Shown in pieces: positions 37,755-46,704 of a stretch of 64,000 nt of DNA (positions are counted from its first letter, which is position 1; every line of letters starts with the position of its first letter). The notes under the pieces were generated by a model, which was not told where the DNA came from, made no database searches, and saw only the letters and a list, made by a program, of their open reading frames with translations. The stretch is from NCBI RefSeq assembly GCF_023715445.1, contig NZ_JAMBOD010000001.1:682001-746000 (forward strand), given 5' to 3'. This DNA comes from Fictibacillus nanhaiensis (GTDB lineage Bacteria; Bacillota; Bacilli; Bacillales; Fictibacillaceae). Position numbers and translations under genes: made by a program.

Positions 37755-37898
37755 ATGGAAAAACTTTCGGACGACCTGTTAATTGAATCTTACCTGAAAG
37801 CAAGAGAACTTAAACTTAGCAAGGATTTTATTTTACTTATAAAAAAGGAAATTGACAGAAGATCACTGCATGTACGATTGCAGCAGGTCCTCATGTAG
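37755..37898 (+). CDS. sda: Sporulation checkpoint inhibitor Sda
   Basis: A 47-residue antikinase hairpin that inhibits KinA and stops sporulation when DNA replication is impaired. The N-terminus [20 protein letters not shown] and the [10 protein letters not shown] segment match the family. The start is set at 37755 by homology. The nearest strong Shine-Dalgarno (AGGAGGTGA, 37718-37726) lies 28 bases upstream, with an AGCCG/CGGCT hairpin (37730-37749) between it and the ATG. The longer in-frame form from 37701 lacks its own ribosome binding site and is less likely. DnaA boxes lie upstream. Confidence 0.92.
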   Translation: MEKLSDDLLIESYLKARELKLSKDFILLIKKEIDRRSLHVRLQQVLM

Positions 37899-37910
37899 AG
37901 CGTATAACCA

Positions 37911-37937
37911 GAGAGCGTTATTACGCTCTTTTTTTTG
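37911..37937 (+). terminator. Intrinsic terminator of sda
   Basis: Hairpin AGAGCGT / ACGCTCT followed by TTTTTTT. It overlaps the 3' end of the convergent lipoprotein gene. Confidence 0.85.
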
Positions 37938-38340
37938 TCTTTAAGTGTATTTTCTCCGCTTTTCTATAATCCCTTGGTGTAAATGTTACTTCGACCGGGA
38001 TCTTCCATTTCATTTCCCAGTATTCTTTGTATTGTTTGCTTAGTGCTTCCGCCTTTTTCAGATGATAGGCTTTTATATTGATAGCAACAAGATATTTATT
38101 TTCTTGTTTGATTACAATAGCACGTTTGACTATATCTTCATTTGTAATTTCATTTTTCATTTCCTCAGCAAGTGAAGAAGCTGAAAATACCCCTGCTTCA
38201 GAATAGCTAAGATGCTTTCTGTAATATTCTCTCGGCTGAAAAACGGGACTGTTTTCTCCTTTTTTATAAACTGAGTCATTAAAACAGCCTGTTAATTGAA
38301 ACATAATGAAAAGTAATCCGTATATTTTTAGTAGCCTCAT
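37921..38340 (-). CDS. Putative sporulation-type lipoprotein
   Basis: A 139-residue predicted lipoprotein. The signal peptide MRLLKIYGLLFIMFQLTGC ends in a lipobox LTGC with Cys at residue 19. The mature part is polar and contains EDIVKRAIVIKQENKYLVAINIKAYHLKKAEAL, a pattern resembling the alpha/beta body of YhcN/YlaJ-type spore lipoproteins. That assignment is tentative and cannot be tested here. It is convergent with sda and divergent from the Mrp operon. In B. subtilis yqeF, a lipoprotein gene, lies next to sda, so a positional counterpart is possible. Confidence 0.7.
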   Translation of the reverse strand: MRLLKIYGLLFIMFQLTGCFNDSVYKKGENSPVFQPREYYRKHLSYSEAGVFSASSLAEEMKNEITNEDIVKRAIVIKQENKYLVAINIKAYHLKKAEALSKQYKEYWEMKWKIPVEVTFTPRDYRKAEKIHLKTKKRA

Positions 38341-38438
38341 TTACAATCACCTCTCAAATAGGTTAGGTATTTTTTGGGAAGGATATTCAAGAGTTCAATA
38401 AAACAGCATTTTGAGAGATTTTATTTACAGTAAATGAT

Positions 38439-38468
38439 TTGCTAAATCGGAAAGGTTTTGCTTACAAT
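38439..38468 (+). promoter_or_regulatory. Candidate sigma-A promoter of the mrp operon
   Basis: TTGCTA (38439-38444) and TACAAT (38463-38468) with an 18-base spacer, about 52 bases before the mrpA ATG. Confidence 0.5.
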
Positions 38469-38520
38469 GTAAAGGACAATTACGAATATTTCTAGGTTTT
38501 AAGGAGGTTTCCCGGTTTTT

Positions 38521-40863
38521 ATGCTGCATTTTTACATACTGCTTCCTTTTTTAGCGGCATTGCTTATAGGCATGTTTGCAAAAAAAGTGAACCGGATACA
38601 TACGGGCTGGCTTGTACTTCCCATCCCAGTGGTTCTATTTATTATTTTTTGTTTGAAGTTACCTGTATTGGCTGAAGGGAAAATCGTTCAAAGCACTGCT
38701 GATTGGATTCCATCATTAGATATTCAGCTAAGTTTTTATCTGGACGGGCTTAGCATGCTATTTTCCCTTTTAATCACAGGAATCGGCTCTTTGGTAGTTC
38801 TTTATTCCATTTTTTATTTGTCTCGTAAAGAACAGCTGACCCATTTTTATGTTTATCTTCTTCTGTTCATGGGGTCCATGCTGGGAGTAGTACTTTCTGA
38901 CAACGTTTTTGTACTGTATACCTTTTGGGAATTTACGAGTATATCATCTTTTCTGTTAATCGGTTTTTGGTTTTACCGCGACCGTTCAACTTACGGCGCA
39001 CAGAAATCAATGCTTGTTACAGTTTTCGGCGGATTGTCCATGCTTGGGGCTCTAATTCTTTTATCTATTACAGCGGAGACTAACAGCATTCGAATGATGA
39101 TAGCTAATCGATCAGACATATTAGAAAGTGATCTATTTATCCCCATTCTAATTCTGTTATTGCTCGGAGCCTTTACTAAATCAGCACAATTTCCCTTTCA
39201 CAGCTGGCTTCCGGATGCTATGGAAGCGCCAACACCTGTAAGTGCTTATCTACATTCGGCAACAATGGTTAAAGCAGGGTTATATTTAGTAGCCCGATTT
39301 TCATTAATATTCAGCGGAACGGATACGTTCTTCATTATTGTTTCAGGAATTGGTCTTATAACGCTTTGTTTGGGTTCATTTCTGGCTTCAAGACAAACCG
39401 ACTTAAAGGGTATATTGGCATACTCCACGATCAGTCAGCTTGGAATGATTATGGCGATGCTTGGCTTTGGAACAGGCACAGCTATTCTTGCTGCCATTTT
39501 TCATATTTTTAACCACGCAACCTTTAAAGGCAGTCTCTTTATGATTGCAGGTATTGTGGATCATGAAACAGGTACGAGAGATATTCGAAGATTAGGCGGA
39601 CTGTATACCTTTATGCCGATTTCTGCAACACTGGCATTCATCGGAGCCTTTTCTATGGCGGGTGTTCCGCTGCCAATCTTTAATGGTTTCTTAAGTAAAG
39701 AAATGTTCTTTGACTCATCATTGAAGTTAGAGCAAACTGCTGGACTGGCCGGAACATTTGCAGAATGGATCCCAATTCTAGCAGTCGTAGGCAGCATTTT
39801 TACGTTTGTTTATTCCATGTATTTAGTATTTGGAACGTTCCTGGGCAAACAAAACACAGATCAGTTAGAGAAAAAACCTCATGAGGCACCAATTGGTATG
39901 TTATTATCACCAATCGTTCTAATTGTTTTTGTTGTTGTTGTTGGTCTACTTCCAAACCTTATTAATGAACCATTACTCGCTCCGGCAACTGCTGCAGTAA
40001 CTGGAGATCTGCCACATATACACCTGGCTTTTTGGCATAGTCTGAATACACCGTTCTATATGTCATTAACAGTAGTAGGAATTGGTACATTACTCGCATT
40101 TACATTAAAGAAATGGCAGCCGCTCTATAATAGAATACCAGGTAAATTTTCATCTGATCATTGGTATCAGACAATCGTTAATGGGTTATTAAGATCTTCC
40201 AAATCCATTACTGAGTTTTATATGACAGGTTCATTACGTCTGTATTTCTCTATCATTTTAGTTTTTTTGGTCGTTTCGACTTCAATTTTTATGTATTTTA
40301 CAGAAGGATTTACAATTTCGGTCGATGATCTTGCACCAATTACATGGCCAGAAGTACTTGTAGGCTTTGTGATGGCTGTAGCTGCAATTGCTACCATTTG
40401 GATGAATCAGAGAATTGCGGCGATTATTGTTATTGGAGTGGTAGGTTACGGACTTTCCCTGTTATTTGTTTTCTTCAGAGCGCCTGATCTTGCATTAACT
40501 CAGCTTATCGTTGAAACGATAACTGTAGCCTTATTCTTATTATGCTTTGCTCATTTGCCTAAACTAAAGACATCAGATAAAGCTATTTCTGAAAAACTAA
40601 TAGATTTCATCATTGCAGTTTCAACAGGTGCATTGCTTACGATTGTAGCTATAGCTTCACATAGCTCAAAATCGTTTGAGAGCATCGCAAAGTATTTTGT
40701 AGATAATTCTTATAAGCTTGGCGGCGGAGATAACATCGTAAACGTTATCCTTGTTGACTTCCGCGGATTGGATACACTTTTTGAAATTGCAGTACTTGGA
40801 CTAGCTGCACTTGGCATTTTTGCCATGATAAAATACCGGGATAAAGGAGACATGAATCAGTAA
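38521..40863 (+). CDS. mrpA: Na+/H+ antiporter subunit MrpA
   Basis: A 780-residue polytopic membrane subunit of the Mrp cation/proton antiporter, related to NuoL of complex I. The proton-channel part has KSAQFPFHSWLPDAMEAPTPVSAYLHSATMVKAG in the usual place (about 220-250). The C-terminal MbhD- and MbhE-like segments (about 610-775, FRAPDLALTQLIVETITVALF and VNVILVDFRGLDTLFEIAVLG) are intact, so this is full length (801 in B. subtilis). The protein ends ...DKGDMNQ and its stop overlaps the mrpC start. mrpB, which should follow, is missing. Confidence 0.95.
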   Translation: MLHFYILLPFLAALLIGMFAKKVNRIHTGWLVLPIPVVLFIIFCLKLPVLAEGKIVQSTADWIPSLDIQLSFYLDGLSMLFSLLITGIGSLVVLYSIFYLSRKEQLTHFYVYLLLFMGSMLGVVLSDNVFVLYTFWEFTSISSFLLIGFWFYRDRSTYGAQKSMLVTVFGGLSMLGALILLSITAETNSIRMMIANRSDILESDLFIPILILLLLGAFTKSAQFPFHSWLPDAMEAPTPVSAYLHSATMVKAGLYLVARFSLIFSGTDTFFIIVSGIGLITLCLGSFLASRQTDLKGILAYSTISQLGMIMAMLGFGTGTAILAAIFHIFNHATFKGSLFMIAGIVDHETGTRDIRRLGGLYTFMPISATLAFIGAFSMAGVPLPIFNGFLSKEMFFDSSLKLEQTAGLAGTFAEWIPILAVVGSIFTFVYSMYLVFGTFLGKQNTDQLEKKPHEAPIGMLLSPIVLIVFVVVVGLLPNLINEPLLAPATAAVTGDLPHIHLAFWHSLNTPFYMSLTVVGIGTLLAFTLKKWQPLYNRIPGKFSSDHWYQTIVNGLLRSSKSITEFYMTGSLRLYFSIILVFLVVSTSIFMYFTEGFTISVDDLAPITWPEVLVGFVMAVAAIATIWMNQRIAAIIVIGVVGYGLSLLFVFFRAPDLALTQLIVETITVALFLLCFAHLPKLKTSDKAISEKLIDFIIAVSTGALLTIVAIASHSSKSFESIAKYFVDNSYKLGGGDNIVNVILVDFRGLDTLFEIAVLGLAALGIFAMIKYRDKGDMNQ

Positions 40864-41201
40864 TGGAAATTGTTATGTCTATACTTGCCGGAACTTTATT
40901 TGCGGCCGGCGTCTATCTTTTGCTTCAAAAACAGCTTTTGAAAATTGTTCTGGGAACAGCGCTTCTTTCTCATGGTGCACATCTATTTATATTAACAATG
41001 GGGAAATTAAACCGAGGTGCTCCGCCTATTTTGGAAAAAGGAATCAAAATTTACACGGACCCTCTTCCTCAAGCGCTTATTTTGACTTCAATCGTAATCA
41101 GTTTCGGTGTTACCAGCTTCTTGCTGGTGCTTGCATACCGGACATACCAGAGCAATAAGACTGACATGATGGATCAACTAAGGGGAACGGATGATGAGTA
41201 A
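40863..41201 (+). CDS. mrpC: Na+/H+ antiporter subunit MrpC
   Basis: A 112-residue three-helix membrane subunit homologous to NuoK. Features include AAGVYLLLQKQLLKIVLGTALLSHG (about 14-38), GAPPILEKG, and DPLPQALILTSIVISFG (about 67-83). The ATG shares a base with the mrpA stop (TAATGG), so translation is coupled. The gene normally preceding it, mrpB, is absent. Confidence 0.95.
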   Translation: MEIVMSILAGTLFAAGVYLLLQKQLLKIVLGTALLSHGAHLFILTMGKLNRGAPPILEKGIKIYTDPLPQALILTSIVISFGVTSFLLVLAYRTYQSNKTDMMDQLRGTDDE

Positions 41202-42669
41202 TTTCGTATTTTTACCAATCTTTATTCCATTGTTTGTTGGTGCGATTCTTGTTTTCTTAAATAAAAAGCATCAGCTGACAATGAAAATTTCTTATTTAAC
41301 AGTATTTCTAAGTTTAGGTGTATCCATCTACTTAAGTTATTATGTGTTTAAAAATAATCCGCTGATTCTTGAAACAGGGGCATGGAAAGCTCCCTATGGC
41401 ATCATCCTTGTAGCAGATAAGCTTTCTGTTATTATGATCCTGTCTGTTAATGTGATCGCATTAGCAGCAGTGATCTTTGCAGCCTCTTCAGTTAACAGTA
41501 AGATGGTACAGCATTATTTTTATCCCCTTTTCTTTCTATTAATCGCTGGGGTGAGCGGAGCCTTTTTAACAGGTGACTTATTTAACCTGTTTGTATTTTT
41601 CGAAGTTCTATTGATGGCCTCCTATGGGTTAATCATAATTGGAGGTTCTAAGGTTCAATTTCGCGAATCTGTAAAGTATATATTGTTAAACTTATTTTCT
41701 TCCATACTATTTGTTACAACTGTTGCTTTTCTTTATTCAGTAACTGGTACTGTTAACATGGCACAGCTTGGTGAACGAGTAGCAGAGGTTGAGCAGCAAG
41801 GTATATTAACAGGGATAGCCATATTGTTATTTGTCGTATTTGCAACTAAAGGGGCTTTGTTCCCGCTGTACTTTTGGCTGCCGAAGTCATACATTGTTCC
41901 ATCCCCTGTTGTCTCGGCTTTGTTTGGAGCACTGCTGACCAAAGTTGGCGTTTATTCTATGCTTAGAGTTTATACGCTTATTTTTTCTCACAAACTTGAG
42001 CTGACGCATACCTTCTTCATATGGGTAGCGACTATTACAATGCTGATTGGGGTTATAGGAGCCTTATCCACCTCAAATGTAAAGCTGATTATCGCCTACA
42101 ACATTATGCCTGCTATTGGTTTCATGCTGCTTGGGATCGGTACTTTCTCAGCTGAATCACTTGCGGGGACAATTTATTATCTTGTCCATGATATGGCAAT
42201 TAAAGCTGCCCTTTTCTTTCTTGCAGGTTTGCTTGTATGGCATGCAGGTACTTCCAACCTGAATAAGATGGGCGGATTTATTAAAACTTCTCCGCTTTTA
42301 GGATGGATGTTTTTCATTGCTGCTCTTGTACTTGCAGGAATACCTCCTTTTAGCGGCTTTATAGGGAAGTACCTACTTTTAAGAGGTGCTTTTGATGAAG
42401 AACATTATATAGCTGCTGGTATCGGACTCTTATCCAGTCTATTAATTTTGTTCTCAGTACTCCGAATCTTTATCGGTGCCTTCTGGGGCGAGGTAAAAGA
42501 GGAACCTAAGGAAAAAGTCCGAAGCTCTGGGTTAGCCGCTTCTGGATTATTGATCGCCATCTCAATCCTGCTTGGTGTTGGAGCTGAATGGTTCTATCCA
42601 TATATCCAATCTGCAGCTGACAGTCTTATCGATCCTCAAATCTATATTGATTTTGTATTAAAGGAGTAG
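41191..42669 (+). CDS. mrpD: Na+/H+ antiporter subunit MrpD
   Basis: A 492-residue NuoM/N-like proton-translocating subunit with about 14 helices. It shows the conserved lysine-bearing region FATKGALFPLYFWLPKSYIVPSPVVSALFGALLTKVG (about 210-246) and DLFNLFVFFEVLLMASYGLI (about 130). Two consecutive ATGs begin the gene, which overlaps the mrpC stop by 11 bases. Length matches B. subtilis MrpD (493). Confidence 0.96.
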   Translation: MMSNFVFLPIFIPLFVGAILVFLNKKHQLTMKISYLTVFLSLGVSIYLSYYVFKNNPLILETGAWKAPYGIILVADKLSVIMILSVNVIALAAVIFAASSVNSKMVQHYFYPLFFLLIAGVSGAFLTGDLFNLFVFFEVLLMASYGLIIIGGSKVQFRESVKYILLNLFSSILFVTTVAFLYSVTGTVNMAQLGERVAEVEQQGILTGIAILLFVVFATKGALFPLYFWLPKSYIVPSPVVSALFGALLTKVGVYSMLRVYTLIFSHKLELTHTFFIWVATITMLIGVIGALSTSNVKLIIAYNIMPAIGFMLLGIGTFSAESLAGTIYYLVHDMAIKAALFFLAGLLVWHAGTSNLNKMGGFIKTSPLLGWMFFIAALVLAGIPPFSGFIGKYLLLRGAFDEEHYIAAGIGLLSSLLILFSVLRIFIGAFWGEVKEEPKEKVRSSGLAASGLLIAISILLGVGAEWFYPYIQSAADSLIDPQIYIDFVLKE

Positions 42670-42673
42670 TTCG

Positions 42674-43150
42674 ATGACATTTCAACTTATCTTAAATTTG
42701 CTGATCGGCGTCATTTGGATGTTCTTATCTGAGAGCTACTCATTCGCAAGTTTTTTGGTAGGATTTGTGATTGGGGCAGCACTGCTGTTTTTGCTTAACC
42801 GCTTTATACCTGATTCGTACTACTTTAAACAAGTTAAAGCTATCGGGTACTTGATCTTTCTTTTTATAAAAGAATTAATTATGGCAAATCTAGAAGTTTT
42901 AAAATGGGTATACAAGCCCAAACTGGATTTTCAGCCCGGAATAATTGCATTGCCGATTGATGTTAAAAAGAATTGGGAAATTACCCTGCTCGCAAATTTA
43001 ATTACACTTACTCCTGGAACACTTTCTGTAGATGTTTCAAGAGACCAGCGATATATTTACATTCATGCCATAGATCTGCCTGATGTGAATCAAACGATCG
43101 TTGGGATTAAAGATACTTTTGAAAAGGCAATAAGGGAGGTAACACGATGA
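42674..43150 (+). CDS. mrpE: Na+/H+ antiporter subunit MrpE
   Basis: A 158-residue subunit with two or three N-terminal helices and a soluble C-terminal domain containing LANLITLTPGTLSVDVS (about 108-124), the family hallmark. Same length as B. subtilis MrpE. An AAGGAG ribosome binding site follows the mrpD stop and the gene overlaps mrpF by 4 bases. Confidence 0.95.
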   Translation: MTFQLILNLLIGVIWMFLSESYSFASFLVGFVIGAALLFLLNRFIPDSYYFKQVKAIGYLIFLFIKELIMANLEVLKWVYKPKLDFQPGIIALPIDVKKNWEITLLANLITLTPGTLSVDVSRDQRYIYIHAIDLPDVNQTIVGIKDTFEKAIREVTR

Positions 43151-43437
43151 CAGATTGGTTCTCTATGGTTGTCTATATTTGTTTATTCGTGATAACCATC
43201 TCAATACTTCTTCTTTTATACAGAGCAGTTGTCGGCCCTTCGAACCCTGACCGTGTTGTTGCACTTGATACGATTGGGATTAATCTGATTGCTATCACTG
43301 GATTAATGGCTATCCTATTAGATACGGTTCAATTGAACGATATTATACTGCTGATCGGAATATTGACTTTTATTGCAACCGTCGCTGTTGCAAAATTCTT
43401 GGAAAAGGGTGTTATTATTGATCAAGATCGTGATTAG
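43147..43437 (+). CDS. mrpF: Na+/H+ antiporter subunit MrpF
   Basis: A 96-residue three-helix subunit. Conserved features are YRAVVGPSNPDRVVALDTIGINLIA (about 25-49) and VAVAKFLEKG near the C-terminus. A GGGAGGTAACACG ribosome binding site sits in the end of mrpE and the ATG overlaps its stop. Confidence 0.95.
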   Translation: MTDWFSMVVYICLFVITISILLLLYRAVVGPSNPDRVVALDTIGINLIAITGLMAILLDTVQLNDIILLIGILTFIATVAVAKFLEKGVIIDQDRD

Positions 43438-43762
43438 CTTTTTCCTTATCATCGGCACCTTTTTTATCTTATCCGGCACGTTAGGTGTACTTCGTTTTCC
43501 TGATGTATATTCGAGGCTTCATGCGGCAACCAAAAGTTCTACATTAGGTGTGTCTGGAGTCCTTATCGGCTCTGCTATTTATGTATATTCAGATATGAAT
43601 GTTTTCAGCGGAAAACTTATTTTAGGAATTCTGTTTGTCCTGCTGACAGCACCCGTAGCAGGTCATATGATATCTAGAGCTGCCTACCGGACAGGAGTGC
43701 CACTATCCGAAAAAACGGTTTATAATCATTTGGAAGAAAATCACAAAATCAATGAATCATAA
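43418..43762 (+). CDS. mrpG: Na+/H+ antiporter subunit MrpG
   Basis: A 114-residue three-helix subunit with the family motif LGVLRFPDVYSRLHAATKSSTLGV (about 22-45). The start is placed at a TTG (43418, MIKIVISFFLIIGTF), with AAAAGGGTG upstream and good alignment to the expected N-terminus. A GTG at 43409 or a TTG at 43373 is also possible in frame. The gene overlaps the mrpF end by 20 bases and closes the operon. Confidence 0.93.
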   Translation: MIKIVISFFLIIGTFFILSGTLGVLRFPDVYSRLHAATKSSTLGVSGVLIGSAIYVYSDMNVFSGKLILGILFVLLTAPVAGHMISRAAYRTGVPLSEKTVYNHLEENHKINES

Positions 43763-43774
43763 ACATTTTGCTAC

Positions 43775-43803
43775 TTTCAAAGAGTGCCTAATTGGCATAT
43801 AAT
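43775..43803 (+). promoter_or_regulatory. Candidate sigma-A promoter of pssA
   Basis: TTTCAA (43775-43780) and perfect TATAAT (43798-43803) with a 17-base spacer, about 88 bases before the pssA start. Confidence 0.5.
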
Positions 43804-43890
43804 GAATAAAATGGTTATATACTTTTAAGCAACCAACCTTAGCAGGATGAGTTCAGTCTCCTGCTTGTGTACCATTTGAGGAGTGATCGA

Positions 43891-44436
43891 ATGTTTATGA
43901 TCGAAAGAGAGCGCATTGATTCGACTGTTAAGAAAGTGAAGGGACAAACTGCAAACTTCTTAACGCTGATCAACTTGTCACTTGGCGCCTTAGCTTTGTT
44001 ATTTATGATGAATGGTGATTTGAAAATCGGATTTATTTTAATCTTTTTGGCTGGATTGTTTGATCGTTTTGACGGAATGGTTGCCAGAATGCTAAATATT
44101 GAATCAGAGTTTGGTAAACAATTGGATTCACTATGTGATTTAATTTCTTTTGGTATTGCACCTGCATTTTTGATCTATCAAGCTGTACTTCATCAGTTTG
44201 GTGTTCCCGGCATTATATTTACGATCATCTTTATCGTATGCGGAGCAATCCGTCTTGCACGCTTTAATATCACAGAATTTACAGGATCTTTTGTAGGAGT
44301 GCCCATTACAGTTGCCGGGTGTTTAATGGCTGCCGGGTATCTGGCAATTAACATTTTCCCGGGATTCTTCTACATGTTTCTTACGATTGGTTTGGCCATA
44401 TTAATGATCAGTACGATATCAATTGAAAAAAGATAA
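43891..44436 (+). CDS. pssA: CDP-diacylglycerol-serine O-phosphatidyltransferase
   Basis: A 181-residue CDP-alcohol phosphatidyltransferase making phosphatidylserine from CDP-diacylglycerol and serine. The catalytic CAP motif DG-x2-AR-x8-G-x3-D-x3-D is present as DGMVARMLNIESEFGKQLDS followed by LCD (about 59-81). Five or six membrane helices make up the remainder. The ATG at 43891 follows GAGGAGTGATCGA; a second ATG two codons later is possible. The phosphatidylserine decarboxylase gene psd is not in the adjacent DNA. Confidence 0.93.
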   Translation: MFMIERERIDSTVKKVKGQTANFLTLINLSLGALALLFMMNGDLKIGFILIFLAGLFDRFDGMVARMLNIESEFGKQLDSLCDLISFGIAPAFLIYQAVLHQFGVPGIIFTIIFIVCGAIRLARFNITEFTGSFVGVPITVAGCLMAAGYLAINIFPGFFYMFLTIGLAILMISTISIEKR

Positions 44437-44437
44437 A

Positions 44438-44471
44438 AAAAACCGCAGAATCTGAATCTGCGGTTTTTTTA
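44438..44471 (+). terminator. Intrinsic terminator of pssA
   Basis: Ten-base arms AAACCGCAGA / TCTGCGGTTT followed by a T-run. Confidence 0.9.
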
Positions 44472-44532
44472 TTAGGCTTATTTCTAAAAGATTGTTGCTA
44501 CTGAAAGATTTTCAAAAGTTCTTCCTTGAATA

Positions 44533-44660
44533 GTTAATTGGAGCGGAAGGGCGAGACTCCTGCAGGACGAGCGGGGCAGGTGAGACCACTCAATGTACGA
44601 AGTACGGAGGGGGCTCACCGCACGCCCTGCGGAAAGCGAGCCACTGCAGCGGAAATTAAC
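44533..44660. repeat. Dispersed GC-rich palindromic repeat
   Basis: About 128 bases, clearly richer in G and C than its surroundings. Its ends are inverted copies (GTTAATT ... AATTAAC) and it contains paired blocks such as GGTGAGACC / GGGGGCTCACC and GGGCGAGACTCC / GGAAAGCGAGCC. The layout resembles a family of non-coding repeats seen between genes of several Bacillaceae. A decayed half copy sits at about 47589-47640 in this window. It lies between the pssA terminator and pepF. There is no coding potential. Confidence 0.75.
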
Positions 44661-44703
44661 CACATTCATAAACACCAATGTTTACGAAAATAGCCTCTTA
44701 TTA

Positions 44704-46485
44704 TTATTTTTGAGTCAATTCAAGGAATTCTTCTACATCTGCAGCTGCCAATTCGATTCCTTTTAACCAAAAATCTTGTTTCGTAATATCGATTCCTAAA
44801 TGTTTTTGTGCCAATTCTTCTACTTCCATCTTTCCAGTATCTTGTAAAAGTGCAATGTATTTCTCTTCGAATGAAGGTCCCTCTTCTTTCGCTTTTGCAT
44901 AAATACCTGCCGAGAATAAGTACCCAAATGTATACGGGAAGTTATAGAATGGAACATCTGTAATGTAGAAGTGAAGTTTAGATGCCCAGAAATAAGGATG
45001 ATACTCAGCAAGAGCCCCGTTAAATGCTTCTTTTTGTGCTTCCTCCATTAATTCACATAAACGTTCTACAGACAATTGACCGTTCTTTCTTTCTTCATAC
45101 ATTCTTGTTTCAAATAAGAAACGGGCATGAATATTCATAAAGAAAGCTACAGAACGCTGTGCTTTGTCTTCTAATAAAGCAATCTTTTCTTCCTTTGATT
45201 TCGCGTTTGTTACAGCAGCATCTGCTACGATCATCTCTGCAAAAGTAGATGCTGTTTCAGCCACATTCATCGCATAATTTGTTGCATAATAAGGCAATTC
45301 TTTCAACACATCTGAATGGAATGCGTGGCCCAGCTCATGGGCAAGGGTAGAAACATTGCTTGGGGTACCAGAGAACGTCATAAAAATACGAGTTTCATTC
45401 TTAGTCGGGAACCCTGTACAAAAGCCGCCTGGTCTTTTTCCAGAACGGTCTTCCGCTTCAATCCATCCGTTAAGGAAAGCTTTCTCTGAGAAATCAGCCA
45501 TTTTTGGAGCCAGTGAACGGAAATGTTCCACTATAAATTGTGCAGCCTCATCATAACTCATTTTGCTGTTTGCAGATGAAAGCGGAGCATCAACATCATA
45601 CCAGCTCAGCCTATCCAACCCTAGAAGTTCAGCTTTACGATCTAGATACTTTACGAAAATATCTTTTTGAGAAGAAATAGCGCCCCACATTGCTGTAAGT
45701 GTTTCTTCCTTCATACGGTTGATCGCAAGAGGTTCTTTTAAAGTTTCATTCCATCCTCTATGCTTATATATCTCATTTCTAAAACCAGCAATGTGATTAA
45801 GAGAAGCTGCGCAAAATTCTCCTTCTTTATCCCATGCATCAACGAACTTTTCAAAAGTATCTTTTCTTACTTTACGATCTGGATTTGAAAATTTATTTTC
45901 TGCTTGACCAACTGATAATTCTTCTTCTTTTCCATCAATCTCAACTTGAATGTTAATTCTTCCAACAACCATATCATATAAGGTGGACCATGCATGATAT
46001 CCATCAACAGCAAGGTCATTAATTAAAGATTCTTCGGAAATACCCAATTTCTCTTTCGCTTGCATTCTTCTTTCATTAAGGGTAAACGCGATATCCTTAT
46101 ATTCAGGCAAGCTGATAAGACCTTTCCAAGCGTCTTCAGAGATCTCCATCAATTGTTCATCAAGTGCAGAACCCACGTTAGAAAACGAAGCATATACCGA
46201 TTCCAATCTTCCGCGAAGCGCCATCGCCTTTTTATCTTTAACATCCTGCGCGATTAAACACCCTACAAATGATCCAGTAGTGGATAATCTTTCAGAAAAA
46301 CTTTGCATTTCTGAAATTAGGTTTAAAAAACTTTCACTTGAAAATGTAAATTCATCTGTTTTTTTTGCAAGGACCTTTACTTCCTCTTCCGTCCATTTTA
46401 TTTCTGCCAATAGCTCTTTTGAATCACTGCCGCCAGGAAAAACAGAATCAAGTTCCCATGTTTGCCTTAAGTCTTGTAATAGCAT
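44704..46485 (-). CDS. pepF: Oligoendopeptidase F family metallopeptidase
   Basis: A 593-residue M3-family zinc oligopeptidase of the PepF type that cleaves short peptides in the cytoplasm. The zinc site is LAHELGHAFHSD (HExxH variant HELGH, about 380-391) with the downstream Glu in AETASTFAEM (about 410). N-terminal helical domain and the C-terminal FPYTFGYLFSAGIYAKAKEEG segment are typical. A GGGGGAAGATT ribosome binding site precedes the ATG. The length is close to the family norm. Confidence 0.94.
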   Translation of the reverse strand: MLLQDLRQTWELDSVFPGGSDSKELLAEIKWTEEEVKVLAKKTDEFTFSSESFLNLISEMQSFSERLSTTGSFVGCLIAQDVKDKKAMALRGRLESVYASFSNVGSALDEQLMEISEDAWKGLISLPEYKDIAFTLNERRMQAKEKLGISEESLINDLAVDGYHAWSTLYDMVVGRINIQVEIDGKEEELSVGQAENKFSNPDRKVRKDTFEKFVDAWDKEGEFCAASLNHIAGFRNEIYKHRGWNETLKEPLAINRMKEETLTAMWGAISSQKDIFVKYLDRKAELLGLDRLSWYDVDAPLSSANSKMSYDEAAQFIVEHFRSLAPKMADFSEKAFLNGWIEAEDRSGKRPGGFCTGFPTKNETRIFMTFSGTPSNVSTLAHELGHAFHSDVLKELPYYATNYAMNVAETASTFAEMIVADAAVTNAKSKEEKIALLEDKAQRSVAFFMNIHARFLFETRMYEERKNGQLSVERLCELMEEAQKEAFNGALAEYHPYFWASKLHFYITDVPFYNFPYTFGYLFSAGIYAKAKEEGPSFEEKYIALLQDTGKMEVEELAQKHLGIDITKQDFWLKGIELAAADVEEFLELTQK

Positions 46486-46593
46486 AATCTTCCCCCTATT
46501 ATGTACGTATTTATACTCTTTTCTTATTATAAAAAATATTCAAACAAAAATCGACTAAGAAGTTTATTTTTAATCATTTTTATTTTTTACACT

Positions 46594-46622
46594 CAAAAAA
46601 ACTCTCCTTATTTCGGAGAGTT
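46594..46622 (-). terminator. Intrinsic terminator of the 24-residue peptide gene
   Basis: Eight-base arms AACTCTCC / GGAGAGTT followed by TTTTTTT on the minus strand. Confidence 0.85.
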
Positions 46623-46629
46623 CTTCTTA

Positions 46630-46704
46630 TTATTCAGCTATTGCTGCATAAATAAAATAGGCTAGCATTACTACGAACGATCCATATAATACGGCTTCTT
46701 GCAA
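46630..46704 (-). CDS. 24-residue single-helix membrane peptide
   Basis: A TTG start at 46704 lies 8 bases after a perfect AGGAGG (46713-46718) and opens a 24-codon ORF reading MQEAVLYGSFVVMLAYFIYA then AIAE. Most of it is one hydrophobic helix with short charged ends (Glu at both ends). A strong terminator follows at once, so the unit looks like a real one-gene transcript. I do not recognise the peptide. It lies between pepF and a SASP gene. Confidence 0.6.
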   Translation of the reverse strand: MQEAVLYGSFVVMLAYFIYAAIAE

